Position numbers and translations under genes: made by a program | In this document: piece by piece, positions 35,268-45,971 of the stretch | How positions within the stretch are numbered: position 1 is the first letter of the stretch | Layout of the letters: every line of letters starts with the position of its first letter | The notes under the pieces: generated by a model | The model's input: the letters and a program-made list of their open reading frames with translations, nothing else | Databases searched by the model: none | Told to the model about the DNA's origin: nothing | Assembly (NCBI RefSeq): GCF_030440425.1 | Contig: NZ_CP098023.1 | Location: 2,593,501-2,657,500 of the forward strand | Direction of reading: 5' to 3' | Length of the DNA stretch: 64,000 nt | Origin: Microbulbifer sp. MI-G | GTDB lineage: Bacteria > Pseudomonadota > Gammaproteobacteria > Pseudomonadales > Cellvibrionaceae

Positions 35268-37628
35268 ATGGCACGCTCGTTCTATCTAATAAACAGCCGA
35301 ATATCGCGATTACTGCTCACCATTGCCACCTTTCTTGTGCTGGTCGCTGTCTCTGGCTGGCTCTGGTGGCGCCAGAGTCTACCTCTACTGGCAGGCACAA
35401 TCGATACGGGAGCCCTTTCCACACCGGCGGTTATCCAACGCGATGCCCGGGGTATTGCCATGATCTCCTCCAAAGACCGCGCCAGTTCGGCTTTCGCACT
35501 GGGCTTTCTGCATGCCCAGGAGCGCTTTTTCCAGATGGATCTGCTGCGCCGCAACGCTGCCGGTGAGCTCTCCGAGCTGTTTGGTGCGCCCGCGTTAAAG
35601 GCGGATAAAACTGTACGCCCACACCAGTTCCGCAAGCGCGCGGAGCGAAATATTGCCGTCATGCCCGCTCCACAGCGGAAACTGCTCGACAGCTATGTGC
35701 AGGGGGTCAATTTCGGACTGCAACAGCTGGGAGCGAAACCCTGGGAGTATGTCCTGCTCAACCAGAAACCCAGGCCCTGGTCTGCTGCGGACAGCCTGCT
35801 GACGGTCTTCAGTATGTATATGACTCTGCAAAGCACGGAAGGCCGGTTTGAACGGCGCGATACCGCCCTGGCTGAACTGCTACCGGAAGACCTCTACGCT
35901 TTCTTCTTTCCCGCCGGTGGCAGCTGGGATGCACCCCTGATGGGCGGCGCGAAAGCCACTGTCACCATTCCAGAGACATCCATTTCCACACTATTAACCG
36001 ATACGGACACCCTTGCCTACCAGACGATGGGGAGTGACGACAGGGTGAATGGCAGTAACAACTGGGTAGTAGGCGGAGCCCTCACCGGACACGGCGGCGC
36101 CACCCTCGCCAATGACATGCACCTGGGCCTTAGTGTACCCAACATCTGGTATCGTGCCGGCTGGAATATTCCCGGCACCAACAGGCATATCCGCGGGGCC
36201 ACCCTGCCCGGCGGCCCGACCATGGTGGTCGGCAGCAACGGCGCCGTGGCCTGGGGCTTCACCAACACCGGCGGGGACTGGAGCGATCTGGTTGCCCTGG
36301 AGCTGAATGAAGCGGGGACGAAATACAAAACACCGGAGGGTTGGCGCCACTTCACAGTAGAACAGGAAACCATTTTGGTGAAAAACGCCGGGGACGAAAT
36401 TGTGGAGGTTCGCAAAACACTCTGGGGCCCGGTCATTGGTAAAAACCACCGGGGGATTCCGCTCGCCTATCGCTGGGTGGCACACGATATTGCCGGCGCT
36501 AATATGAACCTGCTGCGTATTGAATCCGCCACCACCGCCCTGCAGGCACTGGCGCTGGGTCCGGAGCTGGGCATCCCCCATCAGAATTTTGTGGTCGGCG
36601 ACAGGGATGGCAATATCGGCTGGACCGTGGCCGGGGCCATGCCCCGGCGAGTGGGTTTTGATGGGAGTCGCACACAGAGCTGGGCCAACGGCAATGCCTA
36701 TTGGGACGGCTATCTCTCCGCGAAAGAGCGGCCGCAGCTCTACAATCCCGCCTCCCATCGCATATGGAGCGCCAATGCCCGCATGGTGAGCGGAGACTGG
36801 CTGAAAATAATGGGCGACCAGGGGTACGCTCTGGGGGCCCGCCAGCAGCAGATTCGCGACAAGCTCCTCGATCAATCCCAATTTGACGAGCGGGCACTGC
36901 TCGCAATTCAACTGGACAACCGCGCGGTATTTCTGGAGTGCTGGCAGCTGCTGCTGCTCGGGCTTCTGAAAGACCGCATGGGCTATAGCGAGGTCTACCG
37001 TCAGGTGCAAAACTGGGGCGGTCGCGCCAGCACAGATTCAGTTGGATACCGTATTGTACGCAACTTTCGCCTGCAGTTTATGGCGCTGAGCACTGCGCCG
37101 ATTCTCACCTATATGCGCCAGTTCCAGCCGCACTTCACTTTTGGCCCACTGAAACGGCAATTTGAGTATCCCATCTGGACATTGGCACAACGGGAGCCGC
37201 AGCACCTGCTCAATCCGGATTTCGAATCCTGGACGACACTCAAATTGGCAGCACTGGACCGGGTACTGGAGAAAATGGAAACAGACGGGCAGCCTCTGAA
37301 GCAGCAGACCTGGGGCACACAAAATACAGCCGCTATCGTTCACCCCCTTGTCCGTGCCATCCCCGCCCTGGGCTGGTTTAGCTCCATGCCTGCAGACCCC
37401 CTGCCCGGTGATACCCATATGCCCCGTGTCCAATCCCCGAATCACGGTGCCTCAGAGCGCATGGTTGTCTCACCCGGGCGTGAGCACGACGGCATCTTTC
37501 ATATGGCCACCGGACAGAGTGCCCACCCACTGTCCCCTTTTTTCGCCAATGGACACCGCGATTGGGTAGAGGGAAATCCCAGCCCCCTGAAGGAACAGAC
37601 AGTCCGCTACCAGCTTACGCTCAAATAA
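35268..37628 (+). CDS. Penicillin acylase family (Ntn) hydrolase
   Basis: Amidohydrolase of the penicillin/AHL acylase family, made as a precursor of about 786 aa that self-cleaves into alpha and beta chains. Residues of about 14-32 form a signal or anchor segment (LLLTIATFLVLVAVSGWLW). The beta chain begins at Ser263 in NGSNNWVVGG, the catalytic N-terminal nucleophile. It is followed by TLANDMHLGLSVPNIWYRAG and GSNGAVAWGFTNTGGDWSDL, both typical. Candidate substrates are N-acyl homoserine lactones or other amides, which could mean quorum quenching; this is family inference. The ATG at 35268 is chosen because the upstream in-frame codons are hydrophilic and precede the signal segment. It is divergent from a TonB-dependent receptor gene. 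Confidence 0.92.
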   Translation: MARSFYLINSRISRLLLTIATFLVLVAVSGWLWWRQSLPLLAGTIDTGALSTPAVIQRDARGIAMISSKDRASSAFALGFLHAQERFFQMDLLRRNAAGELSELFGAPALKADKTVRPHQFRKRAERNIAVMPAPQRKLLDSYVQGVNFGLQQLGAKPWEYVLLNQKPRPWSAADSLLTVFSMYMTLQSTEGRFERRDTALAELLPEDLYAFFFPAGGSWDAPLMGGAKATVTIPETSISTLLTDTDTLAYQTMGSDDRVNGSNNWVVGGALTGHGGATLANDMHLGLSVPNIWYRAGWNIPGTNRHIRGATLPGGPTMVVGSNGAVAWGFTNTGGDWSDLVALELNEAGTKYKTPEGWRHFTVEQETILVKNAGDEIVEVRKTLWGPVIGKNHRGIPLAYRWVAHDIAGANMNLLRIESATTALQALALGPELGIPHQNFVVGDRDGNIGWTVAGAMPRRVGFDGSRTQSWANGNAYWDGYLSAKERPQLYNPASHRIWSANARMVSGDWLKIMGDQGYALGARQQQIRDKLLDQSQFDERALLAIQLDNRAVFLECWQLLLLGLLKDRMGYSEVYRQVQNWGGRASTDSVGYRIVRNFRLQFMALSTAPILTYMRQFQPHFTFGPLKRQFEYPIWTLAQREPQHLLNPDFESWTTLKLAALDRVLEKMETDGQPLKQQTWGTQNTAAIVHPLVRAIPALGWFSSMPADPLPGDTHMPRVQSPNHGASERMVVSPGREHDGIFHMATGQSAHPLSPFFANGHRDWVEGNPSPLKEQTVRYQLTLK

Positions 37629-37669
37629 CTGTCACTCAACCCACCCTGCCTCCTCGCACTGAGGCGGGG

Positions 37670-37933
37670 TCACACCGTTTCGTCAAGAATAGCAAACGAG
37701 AGAAATGCGCTAAAGAACCCGAGACCCAGCAGTAAAGGCACTAGCGGAAAACACAGCATCACCAGTGAGACTGCAATCCACAGACTCCTCACTCGCCCTC
37801 GCTTTTGCCGGTATTGGACCGTGTAGCGACGGGTGTGACTGTCAGTGCCCTTGCAGACCGGAATTTCCCGTTGCTGCGGCAGAAAAAAGCGCACAAAGTT
37901 GGCGCAATAAAAACGGATTGTCGCCAGCAGCAT
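37670..37933 (-). CDS. Small membrane protein of unknown function
   Basis: An 87 aa product with a basic central region (RRYTVQYRQKRGRVRSLW) and a hydrophobic C-terminus spanning residues of about 53-82 (one or two helices, IAVSLVMLCFPLVPLLLGLG). GAGG is placed about eight bases before the ATG at 37933, supporting translation. It is convergent with the acylase gene, 41 bases from its stop. I do not recognise the family. Confidence 0.55.
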   Translation of the reverse strand: MLLATIRFYCANFVRFFLPQQREIPVCKGTDSHTRRYTVQYRQKRGRVRSLWIAVSLVMLCFPLVPLLLGLGFFSAFLSFAILDETV

Positions 37934-38516
37934 CCTGCGAACCTCACTGAAAAACCTTTTTCAGTATAGATTCCGTTTCGACCATGGCCATTTCCCGGCA
38001 ATTCTGCTTACTTCTGAAATCGTAATCCGGGCAATCGTGCGTCTCTCACTCACACCATGTATTTGGAGTGGAAAGGTTAATAAACATACTGAGGTCAATA
38101 CATGGCCAATACGGCTGGGCTGAAAAGTGCAAACCAATCACAACCTTGCAAACTATACGGGTTCATACACTGTGAAAGCTCGCTGGCGCAACAGAAGTAA
38201 TCGCACAAACTGATGTGCCCGAAAGTTACTGCAAAAGTGCAGGCTACACAGCACATTGGCAATAGCGCGATACAGATTGGACTGCAGGTTTCCCCAGATG
38301 CAAGGATGGTAAAGTAGACAAGGTTACTGCAAGATCGGGCAGAGACTGACTGCTGAGAACGCCGCATCCTGCACCCGGCTTTTGCTTGGCATCGGAGTTT
38401 TGAACTCCCGCGGCCCTCTCAACAACACCTGTGGCTTTCAGAATATCGTTAAAGATACCGGCCTCCTGTCATAAATGAATGACAGAAGACCGTATCTCTC
38501 TATATCCAATGGTTGT
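37934..38516. other. Gap without supported gene
   Basis: About 580 bases. A Cys-rich minus ORF at 38095-38367 is open but has no ribosome-binding site or family likeness. The only structure I see is the hairpin at 38466-38485. Confidence 0.4.
38466..38485 (-). terminator. Possible terminator hairpin after the Oar-like receptor
   Basis: CTGTCAT and ATGACAG form a perfect 7-bp stem around a six-base loop, 31 bases beyond the receptor stop on the minus strand. No long T run follows, so this is a weak call. Confidence 0.4.
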
Positions 38517-41510
38517 TTAGAAGCTATACCGCGCTGTCAACTGCACATAGCGGGGTGGCTGGAAACTGGTTGCCTTCAGGAAATTGGGGTTAACTGCGGA
38601 GTTATCGCGTTCCAAATCCTTTTGCTGATTGTAGGCATCCGGGCGCTGCCAATCAAACAGGTTGTACACGGTGGCTTTTAGAACCAATCCCTCAGACCAT
38701 GCCGGCGCATAGGCAATACCCAGATCGGCAGTGTACAACCAGTTTGATCTGCCTTCGTCACCACGCTTGGTTAAGACTTGGTTATCACTGCCGTCATTAC
38801 AATAAAAGCTGGAGGCCGAATATTGGCGAAAATTGATCAGGTCATAGGCTGATGTGCCATCGCCCTCCAGCATCCCTTCTGTGCTTACAAATCCTTGGCA
38901 GCTCAGCGGAATACCTGAAACCAGACTTAAATTCATCGATACAGAAAGTTCCTCGGTGAAGTCATAGAGGCCAAAGGCCTTAAATTGATGCGTTCTGTCT
39001 GTCGGCAAATTTCCATAGGCGCCGTGCATGAAATTCGCATGATCGAAATCCTGTGTTGCCCCTGGGTCTTCCTGGGCCAAAGAGGAGTTCACATAGCCTT
39101 CGACATTGCCAAAGGTGCGAGATAGTACATAAGACAGGTTAAGTAGCCAGTTATCAGACAGTGCTTTTTCAGCGGTTAATTGGAGGCCCAGATAATGGCG
39201 CTTATAGTCCGGAAGACCATGATAAGAAGCCGGGGTTGTAACGTTGGTGAGTGTTCCATCATTATTTAAATCCATTGCGATGGTGATATCTTCGCCTGGA
39301 TTAATAATAATGCAACCGGCTAATGAATGGGGATCGAAGTTATCATAGCCATTGTCATCTGCCCAGCGTACAAAGCCATCTTTCCCACAGAAGTCATCCA
39401 TCCCATTCCCTACAGTGCGGCCCATAAATTTCGCACCCAAGGTCCAGTCATCTGTAACCCGCTGCTCATAGCCCAGGATAAGTTCATCCTGGTACATGGG
39501 TTCAAGATTAGCATCTGCAATCACAGCCGGATTGGCTATTTGGTCATCTATAATACTTCCACCAAATTTCTCACCAAGCGTTACCGGGCTGCCATCAGCT
39601 TTCCAGCCGTCAGGAGCGTAATGCCAATCTGTTCTAGTATGCTCTTCGCGCGTTGCCCGAATATTCGTATTGGATGCCACAGGGATATAATAACGCCCTA
39701 AAGTGCCATACAATCTCTTGCTTGAATCTCCATCAATATCCCAGGAAAATCCAACTCTCGGAGCAATAAGATGGTCAGATTCCAGAAAAGTACGCCCCTC
39801 GCCATCGTTGTTAGTGAAAGTTTCACCGCGCAAACCCCCATAAAGCAGTATGTTGTCACTTATTTGCCAGGAATCCTCAATATACCATGCGGTATTTTCT
39901 ACAGAAAAGGTTGCTGATACGGTGTCTCGAGTCCAAACTCGAACAATTTCTGTACCGCAGTCCAACAGAACACCATTGATTGTACAATTGTTATTTGGAT
40001 GGGCAGTGCGGTAGCGATAGTAGATACCACCGGAATAACTACTGCCGGGAGAAGTTGAATCGTAACTCTCAGCATTATAACCAAACCGCAGCCTGTGATC
40101 CCCTAACACCCAGTCAATATCCGTTCTATAGCTGTCTCTCTTATCGATATCATCGATTTCATCCGTGACTCGGGATTGACTCGGCGCATTCCAGCATCCA
40201 ATCGCTTTACGACCATTCCAGCCAACGCCGTTAATGGTATCCCAGGCGTAAGCGCAGTCACCACCTTCCAGGCGGGGCGCCTTGAGGTACTGGTGCTTAA
40301 GTTTCCCCGCCATTAAGTTAAGCGTCAGGTTGTCGGAGAGATGGCCGGTATAACTCAGGATACTCATATCACCACCTTCCTGGTAAGTGTATGAGTTTTT
40401 CTGCTTTCCATGCTTTCCAGTCCACTCTTCTCCATTGAGGTTGTCAAACTCTGTGCGATCATACTCCGTCTGGTTGTTAATATGGGTAAAACGCAGCAGA
40501 TGTTCGTCGGTAATATACCAATCCAATTTGGCCAGGTAATTAGGTGTATCCGTTTTGATATTGTAACTGTCATTTTTTGAGTAATTATCGATGTCGTCAT
40601 CCTGGCCCTCCAGGTTCACGAAAAAAAACAGCCTGTTTTCAATCAGTGGACCACTGGCATATATATTATATTCCAGGCGTGACTCAGTATCGGCGGAGTT
40701 ATAGGTCAGGATTTCAGAGCTGCCATCCAGTTTTCTATTGATGGTGTTTTTCTCACTTGATCTTAGTGCGTCAGGGGCTGAATAAACCGAACCACCAAAC
40801 GCCCAGTCATTTGAACCGGACTTGGTCACGACATTGATAATGCCGCCAAGCGCTCGCCCATATTCAACACCATAACCCCCGGATTTGACCTGCGTCTGCT
40901 CAATCGCATCTTGCGGAAGATTCGCAAACGAGAGCAATGTACGTAAGTTGGTTACATCCATGCCATCAATATAATAACCGTTCTCACCAATAGACGCGCC
41001 GCCAAAAGACGGAAGGTTGCGATCAAAATTGGCACCACCCTGTATTGCCCCTGGTGTTAACAATGCAACAGCCACCGAGTCTCTCGGCAGCGGCAGACGC
41101 TGAACGGTATCCGCTGTAAACACCTCGGTAGATTCTACTGAAGAGGTGTCGATTGCCTTGATACGATTCCCGATAACTTCCACAACTTCAATAGCGTCAA
41201 ATGAAACGTTACTCCCCCTGCCAATAGTAACTTGAATTTCCTGTTCATTGCCCGCAGAATCCGTAACAACATAGGTACCGGCAGGTACACTGCTGATGTT
41301 GAATCTCCCTCCCGCCGGCACTGTAATGGTACGGCTCACCCCCGTGCCTTTATTCAAGTATGTAATTTCAGTTCCCGCTTCCGCTCTACCAAAAATAGAA
41401 CCGGAGGTATTGCTGGCCGCAAAAGATACCGTCGATGCTGTTAAGCAGGCACTTACAGCCGCTGCGGCTAAAGAGCGCTTAAATTTCAGGTGAGTAGATT
41501 TGTTTTTCAT
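38517..41510 (-). CDS. Oar-like TonB-dependent receptor with carboxypeptidase-regulatory domain
   Basis: A 997 aa outer-membrane protein. Its signal peptide covers residues of about 12-33 (LAAAAVSACLTASTVSFAAS). An immunoglobulin-like carboxypeptidase-regulatory domain follows (GSIFGRAEAGTEITY, GRFNISSVPAGTYVV). The plug has RLPLPRDSVAVALLTPGAIQ, YYIDGMDVTNLRTLL and YGVEYGRALGGIINVVTKSG, and a large barrel ends RYVQLTARYSF. This is the Oar/OmpA-like TonB receptor class, whose members may import or secrete polymers and peptides; the ligand is unknown. AGGAAG lies five bases before the ATG at 41510, deciding this start over one 15 codons further upstream. It stands alone, with a long gene-poor region upstream. 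Confidence 0.93.
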   Translation of the reverse strand: MKNKSTHLKFKRSLAAAAVSACLTASTVSFAASNTSGSIFGRAEAGTEITYLNKGTGVSRTITVPAGGRFNISSVPAGTYVVTDSAGNEQEIQVTIGRGSNVSFDAIEVVEVIGNRIKAIDTSSVESTEVFTADTVQRLPLPRDSVAVALLTPGAIQGGANFDRNLPSFGGASIGENGYYIDGMDVTNLRTLLSFANLPQDAIEQTQVKSGGYGVEYGRALGGIINVVTKSGSNDWAFGGSVYSAPDALRSSEKNTINRKLDGSSEILTYNSADTESRLEYNIYASGPLIENRLFFFVNLEGQDDDIDNYSKNDSYNIKTDTPNYLAKLDWYITDEHLLRFTHINNQTEYDRTEFDNLNGEEWTGKHGKQKNSYTYQEGGDMSILSYTGHLSDNLTLNLMAGKLKHQYLKAPRLEGGDCAYAWDTINGVGWNGRKAIGCWNAPSQSRVTDEIDDIDKRDSYRTDIDWVLGDHRLRFGYNAESYDSTSPGSSYSGGIYYRYRTAHPNNNCTINGVLLDCGTEIVRVWTRDTVSATFSVENTAWYIEDSWQISDNILLYGGLRGETFTNNDGEGRTFLESDHLIAPRVGFSWDIDGDSSKRLYGTLGRYYIPVASNTNIRATREEHTRTDWHYAPDGWKADGSPVTLGEKFGGSIIDDQIANPAVIADANLEPMYQDELILGYEQRVTDDWTLGAKFMGRTVGNGMDDFCGKDGFVRWADDNGYDNFDPHSLAGCIIINPGEDITIAMDLNNDGTLTNVTTPASYHGLPDYKRHYLGLQLTAEKALSDNWLLNLSYVLSRTFGNVEGYVNSSLAQEDPGATQDFDHANFMHGAYGNLPTDRTHQFKAFGLYDFTEELSVSMNLSLVSGIPLSCQGFVSTEGMLEGDGTSAYDLINFRQYSASSFYCNDGSDNQVLTKRGDEGRSNWLYTADLGIAYAPAWSEGLVLKATVYNLFDWQRPDAYNQQKDLERDNSAVNPNFLKATSFQPPRYVQLTARYSF

Positions 41511-43621
41511 AACACTTCCTTTTGTATTAGTTAGAATTGAAGTCTGATCTTGCAACTGAAAAATAATGAAAAATTTTTACTCAATAAACTTATTTTTCAT
41601 TGGCATTATTAAAATAATGAATAACCAGGACCAAAGATGCTAAATACAATAATTTATATTTTCGATGCATACCCCCTTACTAAAGAACCATCCGCTTTCA
41701 TACCAATACACGCCATCCACCTCAAAAAAATCGAATAGCCGCCTGATTATTCCAATATTTCAATTACCAATCAAAATATTCAAAAATGAATTTTGAATAT
41801 TTTACCCATAACCTATTCATAATAGTTTTGGTACATGAATCAAACCACAAAATCAAAAATTATCGAAGAGCTGCTAATATAGATGACCATGCCTATAACT
41901 GGTAATTTCCATCAAAATAACCTGAATGACAATACAATTTTTATAGACAAAAATGCTTAGCTCTAAATAAAGCAGACTTGGTCAGGCTTTTGCATATTTA
42001 GTCAGTAATGTAATCGTTATACAGGTTAAAAGTTCCTCTTTGGATTTAATAACTACAAATGTCCACCCAGGCGCCACAAGCACGTAAAAGCGCCCTTTAA
42101 AGAATCAAGGGATCAAGACGAAGCCAGACTAACAAAATTCTTTATCCCAACTGTTCACAACCACACCGCACCCTTTTTTCTAAATCACGGCAAAACAGTT
42201 GATACCCCCTAAAGACAGGAAATACTGGAAATGCAAGAAAGCTATGGGTGGAAGGATGTCAAAGTGATCATTGGTGCGTTCAACGATTGTGGTGATACCC
42301 TCCAGCTTATATTTTTGTATAAATTTAGCACTCAGAGTTACTGCTTGAGCATTTTAGAATACATTTAAAAAATTATGCAAAACGAAGAATAATATAGGGA
42401 TTATTTCAATTTCTGAGAAATTTTAACAAGTCACACGCAGTTTGATAAATTGGACGCCTTCTCGGTTCTTTCTCCATTTCACACTGACTGTAGAGAAACA
42501 AATTACCCTAAGCTGACCCAAACACAATAACCCCTCTATACGGGGGGTATATCAAACCTAGTATTAAGCGCCTCAGGCAAATGGCCATTTTCATTACTGT
42601 GCCACTCTTGTCTTTTCATTCCCTAATTAAAACGCAGTCAATAACCCATCATGAAATACAGGTCGATTACTTATGCCAGACATACCCAGCCCTATAATGT
42701 CAAAAGTGCCTAAGAAAATCATATGAACAAACTACTTCCTGATTCTCTTTATGGTCAAAACTGGCATCTTTCAGCACAACAAACTCTCTATTTAATTAAG
42801 CGCTAACATAAACCATTGCACTTCAGAGAAGCGCAATGCCCAAGTGATGAACTTGGATTGCATTTTGCTAATGGCCTATCATCTTCACAGGTTGGGTCAG
42901 TGCGCCTGTGCCGCAAATAGGTATAAACAGCTCCCTCTTATCCATACAACAGGTATTGGGCTTGGACCTCCATAAATGCGCCATCAGTTATTCTGGTTTT
43001 TGCACTGATACCCAGGCCATTCAATACAAAATTTCCCCGATTTATCTATCTACACTCACACATGCTAAGAAAACTACCCATCGCAGACTTTGCCACTACT
43101 ATTTGCAAATTCACAAAAAGCAAAGGAGGGACCAGCGACATGCTGAAGATCTTTGTAGATGATTTCGAGAGGGAGAGATCGGAAGGGTCTCCACTTTGCC
43201 AGTACTTGCCAAGGGTACTGGCGAAATTGATACACTGCTGGCTGCCAAAAGTGGCAAAAGCACCAACCATTCTATAGCCACATCAGTACGGGCTACCGCG
43301 ATTGTCCAAATCTTTGGGTTTACTCACCTGACTGATGCAGGCTATATCACCGGTACAACGTGGGTGGTCAGCGCAAAAAATGCTTGCTGACACTGGTATT
43401 GTAAATGTCCCCAACTTCACGGAACAAACTATCGCCGGAGTCGCACGCACTGCAGGAGTTGCCCGGTTTATAGGGCGCATGGGTCGACTGGTTTTGTCCA
43501 GCACCGATTTCACTGCAAGCTGCACGCTATTACAGCTGAAGCCCAGTATTACCAACAACCGATGCAATATCAAAGATTCTGGTGGACCAATGGGCTCAGG
43601 TTTTCATCATCGAGCCCGGCA
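41511..43621. other. Gene-poor AT-rich region of about 2.1 kb
   Basis: No supported gene on either strand. It contains A/T-rich sequence upstream of the receptor (about 41520-42000). There is a CCCC-TCTATAC-GGGG hairpin near 42533-42547 and a perfect 8-bp inverted repeat, GCCAGTAC and GTACTGGC (43198-43205 and 43215-43222). Several short ORFs occur (for example a 45-codon one from 42231 and overlapping ones at 42908-43277), none with family likeness. The right end (43283-43621) is GC-richer and may be a worn gene remnant. Confidence 0.45.
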
Positions 43622-45796
43622 TCAAGGGTTCAACGCTTTAAACTCCCGCCTGCGGCGATGCAGCACCGGCTCCGTGTACCCATTTGGTTGGGCACAGCCC
43701 TCAAACACCAGTTCACAGGCGGCCTGGAAGGCGATGCTCTTGTGGAAGTCGGGTGCCATATTGCGGTAGTTGGGATCACCTGCATTCTGGCGATCCACAA
43801 CAGCGGCCATGCGCTCCAGGGTTTTGCGCACCTGCTCCTCGCTGACGATACCGTGCTTGAGCCAGTTGGCAATATGCTGAGAGGAAATACGCAGGGTTGC
43901 ACGGTCTTCCATCAGGCCAACATCGTTGATATCCGGCACCTTGGAGCAGCCTATACCCTGCTCTACCCAGCGCACGACGTAACCGAGAATGCCCTGGGCG
44001 TTATTGTCCAGCTCCAACTGGATATCCCTGGCGCTCCAAGTGGGGGCTTCCGCTACCGGCAGGGTGAGAATATCTTCCAACTTGGCGTGATGGCGATGTT
44101 GAATCTCTTCCTGGCGACGATTGACGTCCACCTTGTGATAATGCAGCGCGTGCAGGGTGGCTGCGGTGGGCGATGGTACCCAGGCGGTGTTGGCACCGGC
44201 CATGGGGTGGGCCAGCTTGGCGTGCATCATGGCTGACATCTGGTCGGGGATAGGCCACATACCTTTGCCAATCTGTGCCCTGCCTTTGAGACCGCTGTTG
44301 AGACCCACATCCACATTCCACTCTTCGTAGGCCTTGATCCAGGTGGACTCTTTCATATCGCCCTTGCGGATCATGGGGCCTGCGAGCATGGAGGTGTGGA
44401 TTTCATCACCAGTGCGATCCAGGAAGCCGGTGTTGATAAATACCACCCGCTCCCTGGCTTCGGCGATACAAGCTTTCAGGTTCACCGTGGTGCGGCGCTC
44501 CTCGTCCATAATACCCATTTTGACCGTGTTGCGCGGCAAGGCGAGAACATCTTCGATGCGGTTGAACAGAGTATTGGCAAACGCCACCTCTTCCGGGCCA
44601 TGCATCTTCGGTTTTACAATATAGATGCTGCCGGTACGGGAATTCTGGCATGTGCTTTCGCCGCGCAGATCGTGCAATGCGATCAGGCTGGTGATCATGC
44701 CATCGAGTATCCCCTCCGGAATTTCCTCGCCATCGCCAAACAAAATGGCATCACTGGTCATCAGGTGTCCCACGTTGCGCACGAACATCAAACTGCGGCC
44801 GGGCAGGATGCGCTGATTCCCGTTTGGGCTTGTGTACACACGATCCGCATTGAGTTTGCGCTCGAAAGTGGTACCGCCCTTATGAATGGTTTCTTTCAGA
44901 TCCCCCTTCATCAGACCGAGCCAGTTGCGATAAACCACAACCTTGTCTTCGGCATCTACCGCAGCAACAGAGTCTTCGCAGTCCATGATGGTGGTCAGAG
45001 CTGACTCCATCAGCACGTCCTTGATTCCGGCAATGTCGGACCTGCCGATGGAACTTGCGCGATCGACCTGGATTTCAAAGTGCAGCCCGTGCTGCTTGAG
45101 CAGGATGGCGCTGGGCTCTTCGCTGTCGCCGTGATAACCGGCAAACTGCTTGCTGTCTTTCAGCGTGGCGATATCACCGTTGTCCAGTTCCATTTCCAGC
45201 AGGGGGCCATTCACACGGTATTGCACAACCTCCCTGTGGCTGCCACAGGTGAGCGGGGCGGACTGGTCGAGGAAACAGCGGGCGTATTCAATCACTCTGG
45301 CACCGCGCACAGGATTGTACTGGGTACCCTTTTCCGCACCGCCCTCTTCGCTGATCACGTCGGTACCATAGAGGGCGTCGTACAGGCTACCCCAGCGCGC
45401 ATTGGCGGCATTGAGGGCATAGCGGGCATTCATCACCGGCACTACCAGCTGCGGGCCGGCCAGGGTGGCAATTTCCGGGTCAACATTCTCGGTGCTGGCA
45501 GTGACGTTTGTGGGCTCATCGACCAGGTAGCCGATTTTCTCCAGATACGCGCGGTAACCATCCAGGTCGCGAAAGCCACCGGGATTTTCGCCGTACCAGC
45601 GGTCGAGGGTTGCCTGCAATTTGTCACGCTTTTCCAGCAGGGCTCGGTTGACCGGGGCTAGATCGCGCACAACCGATTCAAATTCAGCCCAGAAAACATC
45701 GGTGCTGATCCCGGTTCCCGGAATCACCTCCTCGCAGATCAGATGGTAGAGCACCGTTGCGATTTGCAGATCGCCGATTTGTATTCGTTCCGTCAT
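43622..45796 (-). CDS. glcB: Malate synthase G
   Basis: Cytosolic glyoxylate-shunt enzyme condensing glyoxylate and acetyl-CoA to malate. The 724 aa length is that of the G isoform (about 720 aa) rather than AceB (about 530 aa). Typical segments are [17 protein letters not shown] (Mg and glyoxylate site), [13 protein letters not shown] with the catalytic Arg region, [33 protein letters not shown], and [20 protein letters not shown] near the C-terminus. It is clustered with aceA and a LysR regulator (175 bases upstream of glcB), so the shunt genes form a locus rather than an aceBA operon. Confidence 0.98.
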   Translation of the reverse strand: MTERIQIGDLQIATVLYHLICEEVIPGTGISTDVFWAEFESVVRDLAPVNRALLEKRDKLQATLDRWYGENPGGFRDLDGYRAYLEKIGYLVDEPTNVTASTENVDPEIATLAGPQLVVPVMNARYALNAANARWGSLYDALYGTDVISEEGGAEKGTQYNPVRGARVIEYARCFLDQSAPLTCGSHREVVQYRVNGPLLEMELDNGDIATLKDSKQFAGYHGDSEEPSAILLKQHGLHFEIQVDRASSIGRSDIAGIKDVLMESALTTIMDCEDSVAAVDAEDKVVVYRNWLGLMKGDLKETIHKGGTTFERKLNADRVYTSPNGNQRILPGRSLMFVRNVGHLMTSDAILFGDGEEIPEGILDGMITSLIALHDLRGESTCQNSRTGSIYIVKPKMHGPEEVAFANTLFNRIEDVLALPRNTVKMGIMDEERRTTVNLKACIAEARERVVFINTGFLDRTGDEIHTSMLAGPMIRKGDMKESTWIKAYEEWNVDVGLNSGLKGRAQIGKGMWPIPDQMSAMMHAKLAHPMAGANTAWVPSPTAATLHALHYHKVDVNRRQEEIQHRHHAKLEDILTLPVAEAPTWSARDIQLELDNNAQGILGYVVRWVEQGIGCSKVPDINDVGLMEDRATLRISSQHIANWLKHGIVSEEQVRKTLERMAAVVDRQNAGDPNYRNMAPDFHKSIAFQAACELVFEGCAQPNGYTEPVLHRRRREFKALNP

Positions 45797-45971
45797 ACCC
45801 TGGGCCTCTCACTGATCGTTGGAATATCGGCATTCTATACAGTCATTTCCCCATCCTGCTAATTAATAGGCGCAATTTCCACTATTCACAGAGTCAATTT
45901 TTTCCATTGGCACTGCGGCAGGAAACCGAAAGGAAAACACCGCCGGTTCGCAATCGCACTCTGTAGATCGC

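Noticed and set aside
35994..37010. Minus-strand ORF of about 340 codons
   Set aside because: It lies wholly inside the acylase gene and has no recognisable fold or ribosome-binding site.
38095..38367. Cys-rich 90-codon minus ORF
   Set aside because: The unusual Cys and Ser content, lack of ribosome-binding site and absence of any motif suggest chance.
42908..43277. Overlapping short ORFs on both strands
   Set aside because: Several frames are open over the same bases and none resembles a protein family.
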